64,000 nucleotides of DNA from Sebastes aleutianus (Eukaryota; Chordata; Actinopteri; Perciformes; Sebastidae): NCBI GenBank assembly GCA_916700875.1, contig CAKAKS010000022.1, positions 17,842,565 to 17,906,564 of the forward strand, given 5' to 3'. The position numbers and the translations under genes were made by a program. The notes beneath the pieces are model-generated. The model worked only from the letters and a program-made list of their open reading frames with translations. It did not search any database and was not told where the DNA came from. Of this stretch, positions 47,041-59,757 are shown one piece after another; within the stretch, counting starts at the first letter, position 1; each line of letters opens with the position of its first letter.

Positions 47041-47142
47041 AACGCCAAGGGGCGTGATGCCAATGCCAAAGGGCATGACGCCAATGCCAAGGGGCGTGAC
47101 GCCAATGCCAAGGGGCGTGACGCCAATGCCAAGGGGCGTTAC
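47041..47142. repeat. 21-bp minisatellite, mirror copy
   Basis: About five units of GCCAATGCCAAGGGGCGTGA plus C, the reverse complement of the 0.63-0.73 kb array, with private substitutions. Confidence 0.9.
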
Positions 47143-47197
47143 AAAGCATTTTAACGCATTTTAAACTTCCTTAAATGGTTTCCAACTTTGTCCAAAG

Positions 47198-47467
47198 GTG
47201 ATGCCATCCGCGGTGCCTATCCAGGCATTGACCAGAATGGCTTCGGCTTCAGCACCGTCGACCGCGACAGCGACGGCTGCTCCACATGCATCTTTGGAGA
47301 CATTGCATAAATGGATTGCGCCTCTTCAGACGGTGGCGGCTGGTGGTACAGCAGCTGCGGATCTGCCAGTCTGCACGGCGACTGGCATCCAGCTGGTAAT
47401 CACATCGGTTGGGGGTCAGGCCTCCACTGGCGTGAAGGCCACCAGAATGATGATCAAGTCTGAGTGA
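47198..47467 (+). pseudogene. Broken copy of the MFAP4-like terminal exon
   Basis: The acceptor and start of the exon are intact, but a Gln codon equivalent is TAA at 47308-47310. A 29-bp deletion relative to the 270-568 exon removes the HTWKSPAPYS-type segment and shifts the frame. The original stop region is recognisable at 47465-47467. No upstream exons exist in this arm, so it cannot encode a fibrinogen-domain protein. Confidence 0.9.
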
Positions 47468-47479
47468 GAGGACCCAACT

Positions 47480-49065
47480 CATTAATGCTCCTAATGGCAT
47501 TTGCAAGATTCCACCGTGCCCAAAGAAAAATATGACAAAAAGTTGTTTTTTTTAAAGTTACCTACTGTATCTTTAATGATGGATGCAAGAGCTAAATCAT
47601 ATTTTTTACTTTGTTATTTTTGATGTTTGCTTAGGATTTTGACTGATTTTATGAATGAAAGTCTATATAGAGCACAGCTCGCAAAGTCTAAGTCCATTTA
47701 TATCATTATGAAACAACTGAATATAAATACATTTCATTAAATGCTTTTGTTTGCAGAACCCCTTGTTTTGTCTAAACATTTTTCATTCCTGTTAGAACAT
47801 CACACCATGGGATTAACAGTGAAAACACTTCACAGAGGGATCATATTCATACTAATAATATATGAGAATTTTAAGAAAAATAATCTCCATTCATATGATT
47901 ATTCCCGTTTCATTTTACATATAGGTTTTTTATACAGTATATAAAGAAATGCTAAAAAGTACAACTTCCCACCAACCCACAGCCAAAAGCAGAACTCTGT
48001 TAACATTTCCTGCAGTATTAATGATTCTGTAACAGCAACATCTTTAAATTACATGTAATTTAACAGTGTATCATCAATACTCTGAACATCATACCAAAGT
48101 TGACGTCATGCAAATATATTATTGTTACATCATGAAAATAGTCTGTTTCTGTTCTTTGGAGCCTCAAAACACAGACATATCTCTTGATGGAGATTTTCAT
48201 TAATATGTGGTCGTTGAGGTAAAGGTAGATATTATTTAATATTAAGGCATTTCTAAAAGTGAATCCAGTTGCAGTTTTATGCTTCACTGAAACTCCCACC
48301 CTGCTGGAAAAAAACAGTATCTGGTGTATAAACCACCCCAAGGGTCGATTTGAGACAGATTTGCATGTTTTTGTAAAACCAAAATATGTATCTATTGCCA
48401 AGAAGTGAGAAGTCAATTGTTCGTTCCATTGCAACATCAGCGCCCAGCAGCAAAGCTAGGCTTCCGCCATTTTGGACTGAAAACGACTGCCGGATGCCAG
48501 TAAAACGTCCGCCTAAAAAGTGCCGTACAAAAGTAAAACAAAGTCATTTCTATTCTATTGTCATATTCTCCTGAAATGGCCTGTGTTGAACAATAAAATA
48601 TTATAAATATAATAAGCGTTTTCAGTCCAAAATGGTGGCAGCAGCTGTTGCAACCTTGGCTGCACTCAGTAAGCCAAAATCAGCTGAAGTAATGCAGGCT
48701 GACAATGACAATTTTAGGTTGCCAGACAACCAGCGGAGACTCCAGAAAGTCACTGTGCTCAGCAAAGAAAAAGTCCAGCGCATTACCACAAACTGTCATT
48801 TTAGACTTTTGTTTTTGTAATAAAACAAACAAACCTAACCCTCTAACGTGTAAGTGAGCTTTAAGGACCTGACGCACCAAGCCGACGATCGGCCGTTGAC
48901 CAGCTTGTGGCCGTCGGAGGTTTTTCGGCCGATGCAGCATGTTGAATCGGCGTCTAGTCTGTGCATGTACTGCTGAAGGAATAATGCAGAACTTGGTAGA
49001 AACACAGAGATAACATGTAAATTCAACGTGTGCTTTAATCCTCACTCCTTCCCCCCAACAAACTT
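47480..49065. other. Intergenic stretch, no gene seen
   Basis: AT-rich sequence with no supported coding region. It contains a short inverted-repeat element at 48.46-48.64 kb (listed separately) and the gene C 3' flank, whose ATTAAA signal on the minus strand is at about 49.03 kb. Confidence 0.6.
48463..48638. mobile_element. Short MITE-like element, 22-bp terminal inverted repeats
   Basis: CCGCCATTTTGGACTGAAAA (CG follows) at 48463-48484 pairs with 48617-48638 with one mismatch. Total length is 176 bp with no coding capacity. Confidence 0.7.
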
Positions 49066-52000
49066 CTAACCACCCTTTTGAGGACATATGTAGGACAAGA
49101 GAACGTCAATCATATTCTTAATAATGGGAGGTTGTGGGTGGAGGTTGTGCGGCAGGTGGTGGGCCAGAACCATCTCCCAGGCGTCGATCAGATGAACATT
49201 CAGTCCTTTGAACATGGCTCTGAGCACCTTTTCACGCTGCAGCGAAAACCAGTCGCTGTTGGTTATTGTCTCGTAAAGTGTCAAAGCTTTTGGGTTTGCG
49301 GTGCGGATGACGACCAGCGTTCCTGGAGCCCTGTCCAGCAGCCGCACCACCGCCCTGCGGATGCTCTGCAGCCTCCGGATATAGATCTCCACGGGGAAAG
49401 TGCTGAAGTGAGACCAGATGCCAAAAACTACAACAGTGTTGGTACCTCCGGTTAAGCCATCTAGTTCATTGGCAATGTAACGAAGCTCGCTGGTTGGGAC
49501 CTTGGAAAAGCGGATAGGAGGGCCATGGCAGCGGAACGTCACCAAGATGTTGTTTACATAGTCCAAGGCCATGAAAGGTCCAATTTGCCTCTGGCTGTGC
49601 AGGTCAAACTCCTTCAGATCTAAAAGTATTACAGAGGGAACAGAATGAGCTTTAGTGGGAACAAAATCAAACTGTTCCCCGTGGAATCCCCCGTGGATCA
49701 ACTACCTGGTAGAGCTGCGTTGAGGGATTCAAACCACTGCCTGATAGTGGAGTCTCCATGCAGGTGGAGCACCTTGCCTTTCAGACACTGAATCATGGCA
49801 GCGGTGTTGAATTGGCGAACTGTGGTGCCACCTAGTGCTCGCCACACATCCTGGTAGTAATAACCAGAAGGACCAGATGTCACACTGGTGCTCTTCACCT
49901 TTGGTTGAGCTGAGAGGAAGTTAAAGGATAAGGGTGGGTTATCACATGAAAAGACCAAAACCAAGATATAAAGTGATTGTATGAACATCTTATGGACTAT
50001 CATTAGTCCTGAGGGACTAGGTACACGGCTAACGTTCATGAACAAGTACTCCATGCGCCCAGTGCTCTTCTCAAATTGGGCTGAATATGTTCCTCTAAAG
50101 GGGAACGCTACCCAAAAGAAAATTTTTGCACTTTATTTTTTCTGTCAGTTTTACTTTCATCATCTGTCGCACATTCAGTTTTTAATTATTATTGAATATT
50201 ATTATCGTAGGCAGTGATGGCAGTAGTAAAAATCATGCTTTACCTTCCTTTTTTTGCAACACGGTGACACTGGCAGGTCCTGAAGCCCGAATGGAGACAT
50301 TCATGTTGACACCACTGAAGAAATGCACACATAATAAAATGTGTCTTCAACACACTACATTAACAACATGAATGCAAGAAAAGAGAACAAACATTTGAAA
50401 TCAGTCAAAACTAGAAAAATCTAACTCTAAAATGGGAAACAACTGCTTGAAAGAAAAAAGAGTTGGTGGAGACCAAACTAGAGCTAAAAGGTGAATGCGT
50501 ATTGGACTTTCCAGGTAGCGTTAACTCAACTGCAAATGAATGCTAATGTTCCTCCATGTCTACTAGATTTAAATAGTCCACCCTTTGCTAACACTTAAGC
50601 CATATCAACTTCATAAGATGATCATATCTCAATAGCTTGTTGTGCTGCTCCCAAGTGGCAAAAGAAATAGATGTATTATCTGTAAAACTTAATGAACTTA
50701 AAAACTTTAGATTCAATCTTAATGGCCTGTAGTTACAAAAAATCACCTTTGAAAGAGCTTCTCCTCCTTAGCCTTGATGGTTTGTTTGTATCCTCCCCTG
50801 ACGTGGTCGACCCTGGCATCACAGCTCAACTTCTTTGGCTTGTAACAGAACCAAGGCTCGCCTGTACGGACGTCAGTGAAGTTGCACAGCGGCTGCTGGG
50901 TTGGACGTAGGCAGACGTTACAGACGGTAGTTACAGAGCGTGAGCCTGAGCGGAAGAGGCTCTTGAAGTAAATCCTGTCAGGCTGTTCGCTGGTGAGCCT
51001 GCGCAACACTGTGACGGCCTCACTAGGATGAACCAGCGTCACCTGATAGGATAGAGAACAAGAGTTTTCATTAAAAATCTGCAATCTGTGGCCAGTAATG
51101 AGACCTTGCTTTTGTCCGAAATGAAAAAGTTAAATTGTTTCTAAAAAGACAACATTTTTAGTGGTAAATCTGCCACCGTTATCATTTCAAACTGCGTATG
51201 TGCCATGCGAGAAGTGAAAGTTAACAGGCGTGGCAACAGTAACTAAGGGGATGGGACTTCAACAATCAATTAGAAAATTAAAACCACCTAAAGTACCATC
51301 TCATTTAGAGAAACAGTGCGTTGGATTTAGGGGGATCTATTGGCAGAAATGTTTTCATTAGAGCATAATCACCCGAAACTAAGAATTGTTGTGTTTTTTT
51401 AGCTTAGAATGAGCCCTTCATATCTACATTGTGAGTGGGTCTTATTCCAAAGAGTCCGCCATGTTGCCCAGAACAGACAAACCAAAAACTGTCTCTACAG
51501 TTGGTTGCAAATCTGCAACCTGTCCGCTAGATGCCACTAAATCCTACACACTGGAAAGTTTAACATGATAGTTTTTATCATTACCTCAACCTGCGCGTCT
51601 CCTTCCCAGAGTAAAGAGAATACAGCAGAGTAGCTCCCATTAAGATGATCCACTACTTGCCCAGCCACACCTGCACCAAGCTTCCGGCTGTGCAGCTTGG
51701 CGAGTAAGAAGTCCCCCCCAGACTTCTTGGGACGGCCCTGGAAGTCAGAAATTTGTATGATAACCTCCAGCTGATCCCCTACGTGCCACTGTCCTCCTCC
51801 CCTCCCTGGGAGAATGATGAAGGTGCTGTTAGCTGGATCACTGGTCTGCTCCAAGCAAACAGGAGCTGTTAAAGGTGGAGTTTCAGGCCAAGCAATGGAG
51901 TCTAGGATGAAGCGTTCCTCCAGAGCGTCCTTCGGGGACAGTGGCTGGAAACTGCAGAAGCTGTGATTCATGTCAGGATCAGTGGAAACTCTTGGGACCA

Positions 52001-52517
52001 TGATGGTGGAGTTCACTTCATGCTGACATTGGCAGAGAGATGGTGACAAAGATAGATCAAACAAATGCACTGTGGTAAATTAACTAAATAAAGCAAAAGG
52101 GGCCAAGAAGGAAGATGTTTTCAATATATTTGTTGTTGCTGTTAACATTGACCTATGGGAAAGATCTGCATAACAAGGCTGCTGAATGAGAGAAGCATCC
52201 CCCGATACGTTAAACAGAAACACACTGTGTTAATAATAAGCCGACCATTTCACGGTACCGCCAGCTGAGAGGGAAAATACCATTTAACTCAAATTGCATT
52301 TCATTGCAATGAAGAACATTGCTGTTGCTGAGCCACATTGAAACGCACATTTCAAAAATATATCCAGAATCCGGACTAATATTAAACTTTTCAAACACTA
52401 AAAGCAAGTCCTCACCTCCAGAAAGTTATTGTTATGTAGCACATAGAAGAAGACAAAGGCAGTCAGAAAGAGGAGGATGGTGCCGTACTCCCTTCTTGTA
52501 CAAGCTCTGGCCTTCAT
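49066..52517 (-). CDS. NXPE family member 3-like protein, gene C
   Basis: Minus-strand exons 52517-52416, 52022-51585, 51042-50747, 50314-50244, 49909-49706 and 49619-49066 total 1665 nt (554 aa), with no stop or frame break. The organisation equals genes A and B, but the sequence is clearly more diverged. Exon 2 gains four codons in the PETPPLTAPVCLEQT region and starts two codons later, at a new CAG acceptor, because the ancestral CCAG site has changed. Exon 3 gains one Gln. Signal anchor, neurexophilin-like region, cysteine-rich segment, GDS (LHGDST) and DAWEMVLAHH are kept. A second in-frame ATG lies immediately upstream (52520). It has the same orientation as gene B. The small intron sizes resemble gene A and represent the likely ancestral form. 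Confidence 0.92.
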
Positions 52518-52529
52518 CATCACTTATCA

Positions 52530-54390
52530 CCATGTCTTCATCTCTGTCTGCAGCGTTGACCACTTCTTCCGGTACTGGATTAAAAAATATTTAAAAAACA
52601 AACAAACTGTTTTGTCAAAAAAACATTACTTATTAACTCAATTGTGAAAACCTCTTTCTCTATACTAGACAGTCCGGCTTTCAATCATTAGCACTAAACT
52701 AAATCCAGTCAACCAAGAAATTCCAGTGATTGATCAACCGTCAACTAAGGCCACAACCAAGGACAGGAGCCTCTCTCTCGCAGCTTAACATGACTCACTC
52801 CCATGTGACCCTGTATTCTTTGCGTCATCATGTCAATATTTGAATACATTTGGATACTGCAATCTTTTGCAATCTACACCACGCTCTGCAAAGTTACCCT
52901 TACGACATATATCTGTTTTCACTCGCATTACACAGATAAGAGATGCTCCTGTCCAAATGCCAGTGATTCTCAAAGCGGGGACCGGGGACCCCCAGGGGTC
53001 CGTGGCACTCTGTCAGGGGGTCCGTGAAATAATTTGCTATGAATTATAAAATTGTGCTGTATCATTAAAAAGTACATATCTACAGATGGGGTCCATTTGC
53101 GCCAATAAAACAAGCATATTGTGTCCATTACTACCACCCACGTTAGCTGTGTGCCAATAGAGAGTCTGATATGATTGTGACAGATCACGTCATGAATCAG
53201 TCACTTCACTTAATGCGCAACAAACAAGCCCCCATGAAGCGCGCCGGTCGTCGATCCCAACTTTTGTAGTGGCCAAACGGCGGTACTGCAACTTCCGTGT
53301 CACAACTTCCGTGATGCCATTGGGCCCAAAAAGACTTTATCCCATAGACTTACATTGGGAAAGAGACGTCTGTAACTCAGCGGATAATTTTTTTTAGGTG
53401 AATCAACTTCCCAGTACGAACACTTGAATAGCCCTTATTTAAAAGATTAAGTTGTTAAAGTTGTAAAACGCACTAATAGCTGAATCAATTGTTATTTCCC
53501 ATCCTCCGTTCATGTGAATGAGACCCAGACCGAGGCTGGAGCGCAAGCCGTGACGACGGCGTGATGTTGGGACCCCGTGACCGAGTCATGTGACCGAGCG
53601 GGTTTTTGCCTGTTGGGCTGCAGTTTGCCATGTTATGATTTGGGCATATTTTTTATGCTAAACGCAGTACCTGTGAGGGTTTCCTTTAAGGTACATTTGG
53701 AACCGATACAAATTGTGTGATAAATTTGCGATTAATCGCGATTAACTCTGGACAATCATGCGATTAATTTGCGATTAAATATTTTAATCGATTGACAACC
53801 CTAATAAAAATATACTGCTTGTGTTTGTTCTTGGCACACTGCTGTAGTAACAGTGATTTCACAAGATGTGCATTGGAGTTACCAAGGAATTTTCCTGGAA
53901 TCCATCCGTCATACACCATGAGCGTACTCCTTCAGATGACCTGTAAACCGAAACCCGGTGACCTGAGAGTGATTGGACTGGACAGATCAGTCTGACGTTT
54001 TATTTGTTTGCACCTGGCAAACGTTCAGCATTTGCAATTCAAAAGGAAAAATTTTTAAACGTATCATGTGTCTTACCTCGGCAGAGATTCATTTGGAGAG
54101 AACACAGCGATGAAATCTTTATCTTGCTGGTTCGCAGTAAAGTTTGTTCTCTTTGTTTGACCTCCAGGTAATGGATTTGAGGGTAGTGACCACAGAAAGC
54201 TACTGCAGCAGGAATCACCGTCACGGCTAAAATGGGCAACACTATCCTGTTGATGCCTTATCTTCTTAAACACTCCCATGTGAAACAAAAAAAGCTGCCC
54301 CAAGCTTATTTTAGTTTAGGAGTAAAGGCTTCACCGTGGAAGCTTTAAAATACCTAAATTGAAAATGATAAATAAAGTGAATATAGTGTC
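52530..54390. other. Repeat-rich intergenic region upstream of gene C
   Basis: Homology to the NXPE upstream region ends near 52.95 kb, where a hAT-like repeat begins (GGGGACCGGGGACCCCCAGG). 53.2-53.6 kb is another dispersed-repeat-like sequence. 53.72-53.80 kb is a GATTAATCG-type repeat. No gene is supported. Confidence 0.5.
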
Positions 54391-54391
54391 C

Positions 54392-54740
54392 TCAGGGTTT
54401 TCCTAACCTTCTTACTCTGACTGCCACTCTCATGTGATTTGTTAAAACAGAATATTCTTGTGAAGTATGGAAGGTTTAAAATGTCTAAATTAAAACAAAT
54501 CAAACTCTGTCGTAATTGAAAGAAAAATGCATGTTAAATGACAATTATTTAAAGACAAAAAATAAACAGTTGTTTTTCATTTAACTATGACAGTAAATAC
54601 AAACGTAAAAAAGGAAACACATACATAACAAAGTGTATTTATTTCTTTGTTTGTTGATAATTTAGACATTTTAAGTCTTCCATACTTCACAAGAATATTC
54701 TGTTGTAGCAAATCACATGAGCGTGGCCGGCAAGAAAAGC
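54392..54740. mobile_element. Fold-back (MITE-like) element
   Basis: About 54.41-54.48 kb (CATGTGATTTGTTAAAACAG, AATATTCTTGTGAAGTATGG) pairs in reverse complement with 54.68-54.74 kb, arms about 55-60 bp with few mismatches. The centre is AT-rich and non-coding. Confidence 0.65.
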
Positions 54741-54996
54741 CTGAAGGGAGTTCCCTTCACAATTGACTTATGTTCTCTCCACTCTTTATTATTCTGCTAG
54801 TTTTCTCTTCTTATTTGTGTGACTTTTGCGATGATTTAACTTTAGCAACAGCGGACTTTGTTCAAAACTTTAAATTGCTTGCCACATTTCTGGACTGGAT
54901 TTCAGATTTGAGTGAATATAAGCCTGTAGGCTTTGACACTTTGCTGCCTTTACCGCAAATTAAGTTATTAGCATCATAAAATCCAGTGGGAACCAA

Positions 54997-55033
<37 letters not shown>

Positions 55034-57830
55034 AGTCCTTTAACACACTGACTTACTGTACATATCCACATATACTGTCCTCACAAATACAGATCATACT
55101 CCTGAGAAAATCATACCCGTGAGAAAACAAATAAAAGTGAAACTGACTCACTTAAGTCTGGTGTATTTATTGACTCCTGGTCATGTTGCTACAGGTACAT
55201 GTGACAAAATGAATAAAAGTGTCTTGCTTACTTCTGGATTATTTACATAAGCAAAAAAAATAGTTTTGCTGTGTATGTGTGAAGGCAAAGTCTATAACGA
55301 ATGAAATGCATCATTACTAAGGCTGTCAATCGATTAAAATATTATTATTTAATCGCGATTAATCGCACGATTGTCCATAGTTACTCACAATTAATCACAA
55401 ATTAATCACATCACATTTCCGCTCCAGTCTTTCAAAATAAAACTACTTAGTTAGGCTTCGGAAAAGATCGTCTTGATTAGGCTTAGGCAACGAACTACTT
55501 AGTTAGGTTTAGGAAACGATTGCAGTTTAAATAACACCGGAAGTTGGATAACTTAAGTACGGAAGTTAAATGACAAATATATCCATCCACCCCGACTTCC
55601 TCCTTCTTATAGGGCGTTTGCCGCTCTCTATACTTCCTGGTTCATATTTCTGTGGACAACATACGGAATGATTTCGTGCTGACCATCACGAAAAAAATAT
55701 TGAAATTCTATGTACAAGAATCAATACATTACATGTTTTGACTATTTCATGAACTTCTGTGCAACTGTGCTGAACAGAGACACAGGCTTTAATGTTATGC
55801 TCAGTCCCACATTTATTTCCAGGTTAATTAAGAATGATTATTTATTATATATTATATATATATAAAATGTAAAAATGCTACAAAATCGGTTCCAGCTTCC
55901 TTGAATGTGATATCTCTGCTGCTGTTCTGTGACATGCTTTTCAGTAAATTAAATGTCTTTACGTTTTGGACTCTTGGTTGGATTAAACAAGACATTTCAT
56001 GACGACAACCCGGGCTCTCGGACAATGGACATTTTCACATTTTTTTTCTGATGTTTGATAAACCAAAATTCATTAATTTAGAGATTAAACGTCAGGTTAT
56101 GAGAAGGATATCTGCCTTTCCAAGCTGTTACAAAATAAAATACACCGTTAAGACTGCATCATCAGATCTTTATGTCAGGGGAACGGGGAGAGGGACGCAA
56201 TTGCGGACCAGGGGAATCTAAAAGTTCATCCCGAAGGTTAACCACAACAGAAGCGATTTAAAGGGAGAGGGGAAACACCAAATAAAAACAGGCCAAAAAG
56301 GAAGGATCCCTACACTCAATATATCTTGAAAAGACTAAAACTAAAACGCCACTGCCGAGCAGCTGACTAGAACATAAATGAAACAAAAGAACCAGCGAGG
56401 GCAGGCCACACACGGCTGCCTCTCCTCAGAGATAATTAACCCAACCAGCCTGCTGCGTGGCAAGTGACCCTCACACTCTGTGATCCTTTCATAAGGATTA
56501 ATACTGTTAATGTTTGACTTGAGTTCTTCTTTCCAAAGTTCAGAGCTGCTCCGTTAACACATTTCCTTAAAGAACACTTCAGATAGAAGACGAATACAGA
56601 GAGTTCAGACAGTATGTGAATCCACAGACCTTTGAAAACCTCCTGCTGTGAGTTACATGTTTGTTCTTTTTTCTGGTTGAAGCTGCTGATTAATTTCACT
56701 CGTTGACTTCATGCAGATTGTTTTTTACCATCAGAAGGTCAATTAACCGAGAGTTTTTGCTTTCAGCGAGTGCCAGTTTTAAATTGATCTCATAACGGTA
56801 GAGGTGCTCGTAGCAGTGATGTGTTGGATTTGTTGAACATTGATGTTGTATTATAGATAATATTTTTTCTGGTCACTCTGTGTATTTCACAATTTACGGA
56901 CTGCTAGTGCCATGAAAAGTTCAAACAAGGGCTGTCAACCACACCAGAGCCGCAGAGAGGTATCGTGTTATAAGTTTTATAGCATGTTTCAAGGGTCACA
57001 AGTTGGATCGCCTTGAATGTTTGTGTCATTCACGGTCCACAGTCCAGCAAAAAGACTTTTGGTGTGGCATGGTTTGTGATCAACAGATCAAAAACAACCA
57101 TTTAAATCAGCAGTAGGCGGTATATTTTTTGGCATAATTGGGTGAAGAATCCATAATAACCTTTCAGCATATTGTAATTCAAGTGTCCTGAGAGATAACT
57201 AGACTTCTGCACCTCCTCATGGCTCTGTTTTCAGGCTTGAAAACCTGATAGCAAGTACCTACCTGATACCTGAATCCAACAAAGATATTATAATAGAACA
57301 AAAAGAAACAAGAAGGCAGGCAGGTACAGGCAAACAAAACTCCAAACAAAAGAGACGAACCAACAAAGACCAAAGGACCTGAGGTGGGATAAAGAGTGAC
57401 TGACTAACAGGGAAAGTAAGAACAGGTGTGTGCGAGACTAATGAAACTGTCCAGGGCTGTGCAGACAATTAAATAGGCGGGAACCCCTTAGAAGACAGCT
57501 TGACAGACTTAGCCTGCTTCTTGGAGGGCGCAACCGCAGCCTCTGTGGCCCACCGCTTGGAACGGGTAGTTTGGGCTGGGGCCAGCTGCCCTGACGAGGA
57601 GAGGCCAGCATAACCCATCAGGAGTTCTACCTCAGCCAGCCTAGCGGCCCTCACTGCACGAGGCATGATGCTGCAGTTCATGCACGGGTCTTCCGAGAGG
57701 CCCTCCCTCAGATGTTCGAGGCCAAGTCAAGAGGGGCAAAGGTCATGGCCATCCTCAGGTTGAAGAGGAGCCATACAGGTGTTGCAGCCTGGAGAGTTGA
57801 GCATAGTGACAACAACGGAGAAACTCTGCC
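54740..57830. other. Gene-free repeat region
   Basis: Contains a CA microsatellite at about 55.01-55.03 kb and a GATTAATCG-type repeat at 55.32-55.40 kb. A relative of the TTAGGTTTAGG-rich fold-back sequence of 4.1 kb lies at 55.43-55.60 kb. A short block near 57.11-57.24 kb matches the NXPE intron 2 flank at 26.4-26.5 kb. No gene is supported. Confidence 0.5.
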
Positions 57831-58400
57831 CTGTCAGTCTGAGCGAGAGCACTCTGCTAACTGAAGAGAACATGCAGGAAACAGTCTGTGTAGTGAGAGG
57901 AGAGCGAGCACACTGTCTTCACTAGCACAGTAACTGTCAATGTCTGAGTCTACCCGATTAGCCTGAGCGAGAGCACTCTGCTAATGCGAGGACAGTAACA
58001 TTATGGTACCCAATGCCAAAGTTATCGTGAGCGAGAGCACTCTGCTAACTGTGAAGGCGGTAACGTTATGGTAATCAATGCCAAAGTTTAGCCTGAGCGA
58101 GAGCACTCTGCTAATTAATAAGGCAGTAAAGTTTATAGTAAACAATGCATACAGTAATGTTACCAATATACTTAACTGTTGCTGGTGTCGCGCCGAGTTA
58201 GCCTGAGCGAGGACGCGCTGCTAACCGTAACACAGAAGCTATAGTCAGCAATGTTCGTTATAGTGCTACACAGAGAGGAGAGCTGTGACGCTTCCTCACT
58301 GACAGCACATTGTCAACCGTAAACACTGAGCAGACACGCTCTTGTTAGCACCTCACTAGTTTAGCATGAGCTAAACGCTCTGCTAACTGTGCACAGTAAC
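57830..58400. repeat. Degenerate about 60-bp tandem repeat
   Basis: At least five blocks contain GAGCGAGAGCACTCTGCTAA, spaced mostly 60-65 bp apart and separated by variable GTAACGTTATGG and CAATGCCAAAGTT segments. No frame is maintained. It may be a transposon leader or LTR region, but I cannot assign it. Confidence 0.7.
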
Positions 58401-59750
58401 GTTATCGTTTATAGAAAACAATGTAAATCGATCTTACCGGGTGATGTACACATGGGAAGATGTCCTTATCACGCTGGTGATGACCAGGATAGGTGCGTCC
58501 GCCGTCTCCTCCGTCGGAGGACTGAAAATTAATATTTTTAATTTCATAAATAACTGTATTTATTATAATATAAATAAGCAATTGGTTTCACTACAATGAC
58601 AGTTACAGAGGGGAAAAGTGTATTTCTTTCTTGTTTTATTTTCTTTCATTTGTTACGTCAATGCAGAAAGTGGAAGAGCGCCCACTGTCATTTTCTAAAA
58701 TTTTGTATTTCAGTTTTTTTTTTAGAGGGCGATCAGAGCCCCCCCAGACAGTGGCGCCCTAGGCAAACGCCTATCTGGCCTATGCCTATAATATCATACG
58801 ACCTGTCTTTAACAGGCCAGATGTCAGATAAAATATTCAATAAAAGTGGAAACAGCAGAAGCAAGAGAGTAAATACCCAACACTATTAGGCGCCCAGGTG
58901 AATGGGAGGGTTTTTTTTCTGAGTCAGACAGATTGTACATGCACACTTCCAATCTCTTAATTATTAATTGTAGCAGATGTTGTAAACATCAAGGTTCAAA
59001 GTTTTATTTTATTAAACCACAAAATCACAGAACATCCTTATCATTGACTGCGACTAACACATTTACCACCAAGATGAAACGACAAAGTAAAATATAACAG
59101 CTATATCATAAAACAGACACAGAGAGACAGAAATGTATTTCACAAAAGTTATAAAAGAACTATAGAAATACCAATATTACAGTTTGTGTATATATTCTAA
59201 ATAATTATTCCAAGTACAGGTGATGTGTAAATTATGTTAATCATTAAGAAATGTGACGACTATCAGCTGCGGTGCATTAAAGGATAACCGAAGGCAGTAA
59301 TTTATAATTTTCTTATCATCAACAATTGTTGGGATTGTCCTTTGTCTTATTATTCCTTGTTCTTAGTTTTGATAATAATAAAAGGACAAAATCATGTTGC
59401 ACGGTGGCCAAAGTTACCATGAATACATATATAATATATACATAAATTTGCATAAAGCAGCATATTTGTCCACTCCCATGTTGATAAGAGTATTAAATAC
59501 TTGACAAATCTCCCTTTAAGGTACATTTTGAACAGGTAAAAATCTGCAATTCATTTGTGATTAATCGCAATTAACTATGGACAATCATGCGATTAATCGT
59601 GATTAAATATTTTAATCGACTAGAGTGGAATTCCTGCATCCAAACCGGTTTTCTTGTTTGAGTGACAGTAATGAGAAGTAATGTGTCCTGTGATGTAAAG
59701 CTTGTAGTAATAAATGACAGCATGTTGTTATGTTTGTGTGAAGGTGTGGG
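58400..59750. other. Upstream region of the NLR gene
   Basis: AT-rich, with a GATTAATCG-type repeat at 59.54-59.62 kb. No open frame or promoter element can be supported with confidence; the NLR 5' UTR probably begins shortly before 59.74 kb. Confidence 0.4.
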
Positions 59751-59757
59751 CTCTGCT

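Larger units (their letters stand above)
44940..47480. repeat. Right arm of the outer inverted duplication
   Basis: Reverse complement of pieces of 0.26-7.56 kb in mirrored order. The junction at about 46040-46065 directly joins the equivalents of 6.05 kb (AATAAAATGACCA) and 2.26 kb (AACTTGCCCAA), showing a 3.8-kb internal deletion that removed MFAP4-like exons 1-5. A second deletion near 46.80 kb removed the equivalent of 0.96-1.55 kb. The rest of 45.25-47.19 kb is non-coding. Confidence 0.8.

Noticed and set aside
49078..49455. 125-codon plus-strand frame, with similar frames at 32428 and antisense to 7.7 kb
   Set aside because: Antisense shadow of the NXPE last exon.
54073..54303. Minus-strand frame ending at a good GTAAGA donor
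   Set aside because: No recognisable domain, no acceptor-defined start, and it overlaps another open frame of similar length; too weak to call an exon.
54770..54979. 69-codon frame with hydrophobic start
   Set aside because: It adjoins a fold-back element, has no family resemblance and no neighbouring exons.
57469..57681. 70-codon minus-strand frame
   Set aside because: Looks like transposon-associated sequence next to a tandem repeat, but no diagnostic motif allowed a family call.
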